From positions 558,001 to 622,000 of the forward strand of contig JACKLR010000001.1 of the NCBI GenBank assembly GCA_024235795.1: a stretch of DNA of 64,000 bases. The letters are read 5' to 3'. Position 1 is the first letter of the stretch. Every line of letters starts with the position of its first letter. The notes under the pieces are model-generated. The model was not told the DNA's origin. It ran no database searches and worked only from the letters and a program-made list of their open reading frames with translations. Below are positions 56,722 through 63,823 of this stretch, piece by piece. This DNA comes from Burkholderiales bacterium. Lineage in GTDB: Bacteria; Pseudomonadota; Gammaproteobacteria; Burkholderiales; Nitrosomonadaceae. The position numbers were made by a program, and so were the translations under genes.

Positions 56722-57528
56722 TTACATTCGGCAGAGTCTAAAACCAATATAACCATAGCTAACTGATGATTTTCCATGACTATCGCGGGCAGCTGAACGG
56801 CCGTACCTCCCAAGATTGAAACATGAACCACCGCGCAGCACGCGATGATCGCCCACATCCACTCCTCGTGGATCAGCAATATGCCATGAGGGATAATGGC
56901 CATACAAATCCTGGCACCATTCCAGTACATTGCCATGCATCTGATACAAACCCCAGTCATTGCAGGGTAAAGTTTTTACACCTATCGTTTGTCCGCGATA
57001 TTCACTTTTACTGCCATGACTATAGGGATAATTCCCATTGAAATTAACTAATGTTGAATCGATCTGATCTCCCCACGAAAACGGCGTAATCGTTCCGGCC
57101 CGGCAGGCATATTCCCATTGCGCTTCAGTTGGAAGGCATAATTTCAATTCCGCTTTCACCCTGTTCATTTTGGTAATAAATATTTGCGCATCTTCCCAAC
57201 TAACATTGTCAACCGGTTGTTCTTTTCCATTAAAAATACTGGGATTATCACCCATCGCGACTTCCCACAAGGCTTGTGTTACCGGCGTATCGGCGATCCA
57301 AAAGCCTTTTGTCAACGTTACCTCATGTTGTAATTCATTATCTAGACGCTCTGGTTCATCATCTGGCGATCCCATCAAAAATGTCCCCGGTTCACACCAA
57401 CGAAATATCTGCTTCACACCTTTGTAAGTGAACGCCATCCATAACCCATACTCATCCTCACCCCAATCGGATGCCCAGCTTTCGGGAAATTCCTCTGGTA
57501 GAATTTTATGTTTACGAATTTTGACCAT
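56722..57528 (-). CDS. FGE/SUMF1-fold protein, free-standing module 3
   Basis: 268 aa with the shared N-terminal lead (GEDEYGLWMAFTYKGVKQ) and FGE-fold motifs. It departs from its siblings at two conserved places: GGSW reads GGSC and CRSA reads GRSA, and the tail is GFRLCRM. It thus lacks the otherwise invariant cysteine before RSA but has cysteines two positions elsewhere, which hints at rearranged disulfides or decay. Ends 11 bp before module 2. Confidence 0.87.
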   Translation of the reverse strand: MVKIRKHKILPEEFPESWASDWGEDEYGLWMAFTYKGVKQIFRWCEPGTFLMGSPDDEPERLDNELQHEVTLTKGFWIADTPVTQALWEVAMGDNPSIFNGKEQPVDNVSWEDAQIFITKMNRVKAELKLCLPTEAQWEYACRAGTITPFSWGDQIDSTLVNFNGNYPYSHGSKSEYRGQTIGVKTLPCNDWGLYQMHGNVLEWCQDLYGHYPSWHIADPRGVDVGDHRVLRGGSCFNLGRYGRSAARDSHGKSSVSYGYIGFRLCRM

Positions 57529-57566
57529 AGATTATTATTAGATACTATAAATCAATACATTGTGGA

Positions 57567-58373
57567 TTATCGATTACGAGCCAGACGAAAACCAAAATTG
57601 TAGTAAGACTTAGTTGGAACGTTGTGTAAACGGAAAGCTGAACGACAATATCTATCTCGTTGATACCACGACCCACCGCGCAGCACACGGCCAGTGCCTG
57701 AACTGGGTCCTTGTGGATCAGTTACAGAATTCAAAGAATACTGTCCATACCAATCCTGACACCATTCCCATACGTTGCCATGCATTTGATACAGCCCCCA
57801 ATCATTGCATGGTAGGTCTTTCACACCTATTACTCCGGGCATGTTTCCTATTTTACGGTCACCGTCGTAAGGATAACTACCATTGCAATTAACCAGGTTT
57901 GAATCAATCTGATCACCGCAAAAAAAAGAAGTATCTGTTCCAGCGCGACACGCATACTCCCATTGCGCTTCGGTCGGCAGACAAAGTTTCAATTCCGCTT
58001 TTAGGCCGTTCATTTTGGCAATAAACTTCTGTGCATCTTCCCAACTGACTTTATCAATCGGATTTATTTCTCCTTGAAAACGACCTGGATTCATACCCAT
58101 GACCATATGCCATAACACCCGTGAAACTGGTGTATCTGCTATCCAAAATCCTTTTGTCAGCGTCACTTCATGCTGTAACTCATCTTCCCTACGTTCAGCT
58201 TCATCCTCCGGCGAACCCATCAAAAAAGTCCCCGGCTCGCACCAGCGGAATGCCTGCCGCACGCCTTTGTAGGTGAATGCCATCCATAATCCAAACTCAT
58301 CCTCACCCCAGTCGGACGCCCAGGCTTCAGGGAATTCTTCGGGAAATACGGTGTGTTTGCGGATTTTTAACAT
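57567..58373 (-). CDS. FGE/SUMF1-fold protein, free-standing module 4
   Basis: 268 aa. First 50 codons are almost identical in DNA to modules 1 and 5 (PEEFPEAWASDWGEDEFG), after which similarity falls. Motifs FLMGSPEDEAERRE, FWIADTPVSRVLWHMVM, LCLPTEAQWEYACRAGT, GGSWYQRDRYCRSAFR and YNFGFRLAR. Only one cysteine lies in the C-terminal patch. It begins 28 bp after the VapC-like gene ends, so it may be co-transcribed with that pair. Confidence 0.88.
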   Translation of the reverse strand: MLKIRKHTVFPEEFPEAWASDWGEDEFGLWMAFTYKGVRQAFRWCEPGTFLMGSPEDEAERREDELQHEVTLTKGFWIADTPVSRVLWHMVMGMNPGRFQGEINPIDKVSWEDAQKFIAKMNGLKAELKLCLPTEAQWEYACRAGTDTSFFCGDQIDSNLVNCNGSYPYDGDRKIGNMPGVIGVKDLPCNDWGLYQMHGNVWEWCQDWYGQYSLNSVTDPQGPSSGTGRVLRGGSWYQRDRYCRSAFRLHNVPTKSYYNFGFRLARNR

Positions 58374-58401
58374 GGCGTTTCTTTATGTTTCAGGCAATCC
58401 A

Positions 58402-58794
58402 TCAATACCAGTCTTCAATTTTCAGCGATTCGATTCGGGAAAATTCACGTGTATTGTTCGTCACTAATATTGCGTTATGCTGCAACGCGGTCGCGGCGAT
58501 GAGGATATCGTAGTGGCCGATGGGTTGACCCGTTCTTTCCAGCTTAAACCGGATTGATGCGGCTATTTTGGCCTCACGTTGCGAAAACGGCAACACAGTG
58601 ATCAATGCACAAAGCGCATGTAATTGCTCAATACGCTTTTTTGGTGAAGCGGATTTCAAGATGCCATATTCCAATTCATACATCACGACCGCGGGAATTC
58701 CAATTTCATTGGGTGATTTCGCCAGCAGATTTTCTGACACGCGCCCCATTCCTTTGAAAAAGTAAATCAAGGTATTGGTGTCAAGTACGTACAT
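58402..58794 (-). CDS. PIN domain ribonuclease toxin, VapC-like
   Basis: 130 aa PIN-domain protein. Acidic metal-binding residues are visible as Asp5 (LDTNTLIYFF), Glu40 (VMYELEYGIL) and Asp96 (GHYDILIAATAL); the fourth position is Asn/Glu (TNNTREF) rather than Asp. VapC toxins cleave tRNA or rRNA. Partner antitoxin is encoded 23 bp upstream. Confidence 0.92.
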   Translation of the reverse strand: MYVLDTNTLIYFFKGMGRVSENLLAKSPNEIGIPAVVMYELEYGILKSASPKKRIEQLHALCALITVLPFSQREAKIAASIRFKLERTGQPIGHYDILIAATALQHNAILVTNNTREFSRIESLKIEDWY

Positions 58795-58817
58795 GCGCCG
58801 ATTCCTATTCGCCTTCG

Positions 58818-59048
58818 CTACAAATTTGCACGCTTGCTGTCTTTTCCTGAACCGGCACGAATTTCTTCAATCGCCGGAAAATCCTGCCAAGCACCGGCCA
58901 GTTCGGCAATCGACTCCGGCCATTCATTGGCAACTCTTTCTTCAATGATGCGCGCTATCCATTTGCTTTTGGATAAATTCGCAGCCTTGGCCGCCGCAAT
59001 CATTCTTTCTTCGATTTCTTTTTCCAGATAAATCGTTACCTGCCCCAT
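58818..59048 (-). CDS. Ribbon-helix-helix antitoxin, VapB-like
   Basis: 76 aa. N-terminal RHH fold with the beta strand GQVTIYLEKEIEERM and the helix AAKAANLSKSKWIARIIEER; the C-terminal part (ELAGAWQDFPAIEEIR) would wrap the toxin. Antitoxins of this type repress their own operon together with the toxin. First gene of the pair. Confidence 0.88.
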   Translation of the reverse strand: MGQVTIYLEKEIEERMIAAAKAANLSKSKWIARIIEERVANEWPESIAELAGAWQDFPAIEEIRAGSGKDSKRANL

Positions 59049-59052
59049 TGCT

Positions 59053-59081
59053 TAATCCTCATAATCATATATGTGGGATTA
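59053..59081. promoter_or_regulatory. Candidate antitoxin operator
   Basis: Immediately upstream of the antitoxin start are the inverted half-sites TAATCC (59053-59058) and GGATTA (59076-59081) around an A/T-rich centre with ATATAT. Location and symmetry fit autoregulation by an RHH antitoxin, but this is inferred only. Confidence 0.35.
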
Positions 59082-59157
59082 TAAGTGCATCACTCACACA
59101 ATATCAAACCAAACTGTATCGCACCACCACCTGTTTCTTCGCGTGCGCCGTCGCGCG

Positions 59158-59239
59158 GTGTAGAACTTCAATGAGCAAAGCGCATTGCATCATAAAGACA
59201 CACCCAACGGCGCAATGCCCGTTGGTTATTGCACCATAC
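59158..59239. repeat. Nested palindromic repeat, degenerate copy C
   Basis: About 80 bp, related to copies A and B in the core (CAAAGCGCATTGCATCATAA) and right arm (CCCGTTGGTTATTGCACCATAC), with a decayed left arm. Sits just 3' of FGE-fold module 5. Exact left boundary is uncertain. Confidence 0.65.
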
Positions 59240-59242
59240 TTT

Positions 59243-60052
59243 TCAGAGACCTCGGGCAAGACGGAAACCGTAGGCGTCGATGCGGCGAGACGGATTGTAG
59301 TTGCGGTGGGAACGGTAGGCAGAGCGACAATGTCTACCGAGATGCATCCACGAACCGCCACGCAGCACGCGTTCTACCCCTGTTTCCGGACCCAGCGGAT
59401 CAATCACCGAACCTGTTGGAAAATCACCAAAAAAGTCCTGACACCATTCGAACACATTGCCATGCATTTGGTAAAGCCCCCAGTCATTGCATGGTAGGGT
59501 TTTCACTTCTATAGTTTGCCTCCGATATTCACTTTCAGTACCATTATTGTATGGAACGGCACCTTTAAAATTAACCAATGTCGAATCGATCTGGTCGCCC
59601 CAGCTAAACGGTGTTGTAGTTTCAGCACGGCAAGCATACTCCCACTGTGCTTCAGTTGGCAGACAGAGTTTCAGATCCGGTTTCATGCCATTCATTTTGG
59701 CGATAAACACCCAAATATCCTCCCAACTAACATTCTCAACCGGACGCTCTTCACCTTTAAAGCGACTTGGATTGCTGCCCATCACTATTTGCCATAATGC
59801 CTGTGCCACCGGCGTATCCGCGATCCAAAATCCTTTTGTCAGTGTCACTTCATGTTGCAATTCATCACCATCTCGCTGAGGCTCATCCTCCGGCGACCCC
59901 ATCAAAAACGTCCCCGGCTCGCACCAGCGGAATGCCTGCCGCACGCCTTTGTAGGTGAATGCCATCCATAATCCAAACTCATCCTCACCCCAGTCGGACG
60001 CCCAGGCTTCGGGGAATTCTTCGGGAAAAATAGTATGTTTGCGGATATACAC
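59243..60052 (-). CDS. FGE/SUMF1-fold protein, free-standing module 5
   Basis: 269 aa, most upstream copy of the array. N-terminus nearly identical to module 4; motifs FLMGSPEDEPQRDGDE, FWIADTPVAQALWQIVM, LCLPTEAQWEYACRAET, QMHGNVFEWCQDFFG, RVLRGGSW and AYGFRLARGL. Its hypervariable patch is one residue longer than in module 4 and by my count about 17 of 19 variable codons are NNY. The start is ATG at 60052 with MYIRKHTIF, slightly different from MLKIRKH of the others. Confidence 0.88.
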   Translation of the reverse strand: MYIRKHTIFPEEFPEAWASDWGEDEFGLWMAFTYKGVRQAFRWCEPGTFLMGSPEDEPQRDGDELQHEVTLTKGFWIADTPVAQALWQIVMGSNPSRFKGEERPVENVSWEDIWVFIAKMNGMKPDLKLCLPTEAQWEYACRAETTTPFSWGDQIDSTLVNFKGAVPYNNGTESEYRRQTIEVKTLPCNDWGLYQMHGNVFEWCQDFFGDFPTGSVIDPLGPETGVERVLRGGSWMHLGRHCRSAYRSHRNYNPSRRIDAYGFRLARGL

Positions 60053-60763
60053 GATTTGTAGGAATTACAATAATTGTTTGACTATAAACGCTACTGAATA
60101 TTTCATATGAATCATATCATTCATCCCAGCATGAAGTTTTAAAGTAATATCAATATTAGCTATGTCAGGCAAAACTGAGTTCAAGGGCTTTAACTTATGG
60201 AAACCGTTCTCGCGAAATTTTCTGATAAATACGTTAGCTGACCAGAACAATAACAAAACGTTTTTTAGAAAACCAAGGACGTTATTCTGTGTACACGTAC
60301 GTGTACACTATGCACAAAATGAATAAGACAAACCATTTATTCATAACTGTTTAATACCTGTACTCAATATTCAGATACAGTCCGAATAGCGCGCGATGCT
60401 CGATCAGGAACATAAATAAACGCCGCCACTGATATTAACAGGCTGTCAGAAAGCACGCTGAACAAAGCCAAGGTACCTGCGAACATCACTGCGTTTTTCA
60501 ATGCCTGTTTAAACCTTACCCAACTCAGACGGTAAATCGTTAAGTAAATTAAGCGGCACACATTTTTATTTTGACTTGCTTTATCCTTTATTTAATACTA
60601 TCGTGCGAGCAGCAAAAATAATAATTCTGTTTTCAGTCACTCTGGAAGAAGGCGCATAAAAACAACCGCAATCAACACATGTCAAGAATTTCTTTAACAC
60701 CAAAATGACAACAACATAAAGTTTTTTCATTTTCACGGTATTTCCATTAAGCGAATCTCAAAT
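60053..60763. other. 711-bp intergenic region with a 20-bp palindrome
   Basis: Separates the FGE array from the aminotransferase gene and must contain divergent promoters. The only striking element is the palindrome at 60289-60308. A 65-codon minus frame at 60364-60561 has a hydrophobic stretch but only a GTG start and no recognisable similarity, so I do not call it. Confidence 0.5.
60289..60308. promoter_or_regulatory. Perfect 20-bp palindrome, operator-like
   Basis: GTGTACACGTACGTGTACAC is fully symmetric and contains two TGTACA hexamers, typical of dimeric regulator sites. It lies 237 bp upstream of FGE-fold module 5 and 455 bp upstream of the aminotransferase gene. No regulator gene is adjacent. 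Confidence 0.5.
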
Positions 60764-62143
60764 ATGTCTTTTAGTATTCCAGCACTGTTAGCACAACATC
60801 AGTCAGAAAAATTTGATTTACATGAAAAACATCTGAACAATCAGATGGTGAAGGTATTAAAAACCATCGGTTATGACCGAACGTACCAAAGAGCTGTAGG
60901 GCAATATTTGTATGATCAGGACGGCATTGAATATCTAGATCTGCTCAGCGGATTTGGCGTATTTGCTGTTGGACGCAATCACCCGGTCGTTATCAAGGCA
61001 TTACAGGATACATTGACACAGGAATTACCGAATCTTGTGCAAATGGATGTATCGCTTTTAAGCGGGTTACTCGCCAAAAAAATTCTACAAACTGTGCCGG
61101 ATAACCTGAACCGTATGTTTTTCTGTAACTCAGGTTCGGAAGCAGTCGAAGCTGCAATCAAATTCGCTCGTTATGCGACAAAAAGACCGCAGATCTTATA
61201 TTGCGAACACAGTTTTCATGGCTTAACGCTGGGTTCGTTATCCCTCAATGGTGAAAAAATTTTCCGTGAGGGCTTTGGCGCATTGTTACCGGATTGTGAA
61301 GCGGTTCCATTTAATAATCTTGAAGCACTGGAAAATGCGCTGCGTTCAAAAAATGTTGCCGCATTTATACTGGAACCCATTCAGGGCAAAGGCGTCAACG
61401 TCCCCGATGATAACTATCTCCCGGAAGTCGAACAACTTTGCCGCAAATACGGCACATTATTTGTCGCCGATGAAATTCAAACTGGCATTGGCAGAACTGG
61501 AAAATTCTGGGCGATTGATCATTGGAATGTCAAACCAGACATGATTCTGATGGCAAAGGCATTGTCGGGTGGATTTGTTCCCGTCGGCGGCGTTGCCATG
61601 ACTGAAAAAATCATGGATTCGGTATTTAACCGCATGGACCGTGCTGTTGTGCACGGTTCGACTTTTTCGAAAAACAACATGGCAATGGCCGCCGGTTTAG
61701 CAACACTGCAAGTGATCGCGGATGAAAAATTAACTGAAAACAGTGCTGAAAAGGGCAAATCCATCATTGATGGTATCAATGCCATGGTCAGTAAATATGA
61801 ATTCCTCAAGGAAGCGCGTGGCAAAGGACTGATGATTGCAGTCGAATTTCATGCTCCCCAAAGCCTGTCGCTGAAAGCGGCCTGGACAATGCTTGAAGCG
61901 GCCAATAAAGGCTTATTTTGTCAAATGGTTACAATTCCACTCTTTAAGGAACATCATATCTTGAGTCAAGTTGCCGGTCACGGCATGAACGTCGTCAAAA
62001 TGCTGCCGCCATTGAATCTGACAGATAAAGATTGCCAGAAAATACTCACCGCGTTTGATCAGGCGATTGCTGAAACGCACAAAGTGCCCGGTTCGATCTG
62101 GAATCTCGGAAAAACACTGGCGGGTCACGCTCTGAAGAAATAA
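60764..62143 (+). CDS. Class III PLP aminotransferase, HpnO-like
   Basis: 459 aa ornithine/acetylornithine-type fold-I aminotransferase. PLP lysine is Lys265 in LMAKALSGG, with Asp236 in ADEIQTGIGRTG and the phosphate-binding NSGSEAVEAAIKFAR. The long N-terminus (QHQSEKFDLHEKHLNN) and the C-terminus (KVPGSIWNLGKTLAG) recall HpnO, which makes aminobacteriohopanetriol in hopanoid producers. An amino-acid role (GABA, ornithine or diaminobutyrate) cannot be excluded; no hpn neighbours are visible here. Confidence 0.75.
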   Translation: MSFSIPALLAQHQSEKFDLHEKHLNNQMVKVLKTIGYDRTYQRAVGQYLYDQDGIEYLDLLSGFGVFAVGRNHPVVIKALQDTLTQELPNLVQMDVSLLSGLLAKKILQTVPDNLNRMFFCNSGSEAVEAAIKFARYATKRPQILYCEHSFHGLTLGSLSLNGEKIFREGFGALLPDCEAVPFNNLEALENALRSKNVAAFILEPIQGKGVNVPDDNYLPEVEQLCRKYGTLFVADEIQTGIGRTGKFWAIDHWNVKPDMILMAKALSGGFVPVGGVAMTEKIMDSVFNRMDRAVVHGSTFSKNNMAMAAGLATLQVIADEKLTENSAEKGKSIIDGINAMVSKYEFLKEARGKGLMIAVEFHAPQSLSLKAAWTMLEAANKGLFCQMVTIPLFKEHHILSQVAGHGMNVVKMLPPLNLTDKDCQKILTAFDQAIAETHKVPGSIWNLGKTLAGHALKK

Positions 62144-62174
62144 GCCAAGTATTATCCGAAAGAAAACTATTCGA

Positions 62175-63230
62175 TTATTTCGGTGAAACGAGTTTTGGGC
62201 TGAGGTAGGCCGCCTGGCTCATGCCCATCAAACCGACCATCTCAAGCGGGATGTTCCAGAGGACGCCATCAAGAACACTTTTAGTCATAAACATCACGAC
62301 AGTTAATCCCGTCCAGAAAACCATTTGCGCGCGTACCAGCGAAAGTTGTTCGCTCCCGTGTTCATCGATAATGCAAACCAGATCGCTCAAACGCGGCACT
62401 ATCTTGGACCGGAGCGCCGGAGGCAACGGTTTGGACTGATCGATAACCGTAACCGCGGCCGCGCTGTCCTTTTTATCAGATTTCATATAGCTGACACCGC
62501 CAGTCAGCAACGACATACCCATCAGAATCACCAGTGTGTCGGGAATATTCGGCACTTCAAGTCTGAGCATGCCATAACCGCCGACCACCATGCCGATTGC
62601 CACTGTCCACAACGCAACTTGCGTGCGCGCGAGCGATAATCTTCCGTCACTGCTACAGAAAAATGTGATCACCGGATGACCGGAACGTCTCGCCAGAAAT
62701 GCTATGAAAATTATTAACATAGCAGTCATTGCGATTGTCCAGGCCACCGCCACCGCGATATTCCCCAGATTCACCTCATGCGAAGCAACGACAGCCTGTT
62801 CGACCTTCACGCCATCAGCCGTTGATTCCGTCCATGTCAGAATGGGTGTTATGCGCGTCATGCCTTTATAGGGCGAGACCGGATAATTTTGCAAATCAAA
62901 CAATAGCAGCGTTCCCGTTAGCTGAATATTCTGTCCTACTACCATTTCCGTACTGATCTGATTGCGAGCGATAATAATAGGTTTGATTGTTTCAAATTCT
63001 TTTTTGTGAACAGAAGAAAATGTATGACTGGTACGCAGCAGTAGCTGGGGTTGCATGGCTGTTGTGATATCATGCGTAACAAAAACACGAAACGGGTGCG
63101 ACATCAACTGTCCGTCAGCCACATACAACGAAATAGTGTCGCTATGCGTATCCTGCGCCCTGCCCTGTGGCAGGATCAGCAATAGAATCAGCGTCAGAAT
63201 AAACCGTTGATAGACAGGAAAAGCGCGCAT
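62175..63230 (-). CDS. Membrane protein with internal duplication, unknown function
   Basis: 351 aa. Signal peptide (ILTLILLLILPQGRA), a periplasmic domain of about 130 residues rich in beta structure, then spans near residues 150-172, 205-225, 228-245 and two more at the C-terminus. The membrane part contains two copies of one module: SLARTQVALWT...IPDTLVILMGMS and SLVRAQMVFWT...IPLEMVGLMGMS. Function unknown. Convergent with the aminotransferase, 31 bp away. Confidence 0.75.
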   Translation of the reverse strand: MRAFPVYQRFILTLILLLILPQGRAQDTHSDTISLYVADGQLMSHPFRVFVTHDITTAMQPQLLLRTSHTFSSVHKKEFETIKPIIIARNQISTEMVVGQNIQLTGTLLLFDLQNYPVSPYKGMTRITPILTWTESTADGVKVEQAVVASHEVNLGNIAVAVAWTIAMTAMLIIFIAFLARRSGHPVITFFCSSDGRLSLARTQVALWTVAIGMVVGGYGMLRLEVPNIPDTLVILMGMSLLTGGVSYMKSDKKDSAAAVTVIDQSKPLPPALRSKIVPRLSDLVCIIDEHGSEQLSLVRAQMVFWTGLTVVMFMTKSVLDGVLWNIPLEMVGLMGMSQAAYLSPKLVSPK

Positions 63231-63468
63231 AATCAGAAAAGCTTCCGTGAATTGTTGAAATTCAAACCATTGAAAACCAATTGCGTGTTACCGTATGCCG
63301 TACGAATGTAACAAAGGTATACTTTAGGGTCAATAATATCAAGCAATCATTGCCGAACCCGGCTTCGGCAAACTAGGCCACGCTCATCTTGGTCGCTTTA
63401 TTCGCTCTGGTTGCTTTGTGCACTTTGTTCGCTTTAGTCGTTTACAGCATTTTGCAACTTTAATGTAT

Positions 63469-63801
63469 ATGTTCGCAATTAAAACAGTAGCCCTCTTTTT
63501 TATCACGGCCGTTGCGGAAATTCTGGGATGCTACCTGACCTACCTCTGGCTCACCCAGAATAAAACCGCATGGCTGCTGATTCCCGCCGGACTAAGCCTT
63601 GCCGCGTTTGCCTGGCTGTTGACACTACACCCGACTGCAGCGGGCCGGGTTTATGCAGCGTATGGCGGCGTTTATATTTTTGTCGCGATTTTCTGGCTGT
63701 GGACAGTCGACGGCATCAAACCGACGTTATGGGATCTGGTTGGCGCAGCGGTTGCAATTACAGGCATGGCGATTATCATGTTTGCACCCAGGTCCGCCTG
63801 A
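63469..63801 (+). CDS. YnfA / UPF0060 family small membrane protein
   Basis: 110 aa, four membrane spans, SMR-like fold. Family motifs FITAVAEILGCYLTYLWL, AGRVYAAYGGVYIFVAIFWLW and DGIKPTLWDLVGAAVAITGM. Start chosen at ATG 63469 (MFAIKTVALFF); an ATG at 63463 adds two residues, and the frame reaches 63418 without good reason. YnfA-type proteins are proposed drug/metabolite exporters. Confidence 0.93.
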   Translation: MFAIKTVALFFITAVAEILGCYLTYLWLTQNKTAWLLIPAGLSLAAFAWLLTLHPTAAGRVYAAYGGVYIFVAIFWLWTVDGIKPTLWDLVGAAVAITGMAIIMFAPRSA

Positions 63802-63823
63802 ACTCAAGACTTGAGTCGGCGCA

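Noticed and set aside
49479..60052. A complete diversity-generating retroelement
   Set aside because: No reverse transcriptase, accessory Avd-like protein or template repeat was found in the window, and silent differences at constant positions argue against recent retrohoming from one template.
60364..60561. 65-codon minus-strand frame with a hydrophobic stretch
   Set aside because: Only a GTG start, no good ribosome binding site and no recognisable similarity; could be real but is not supported.
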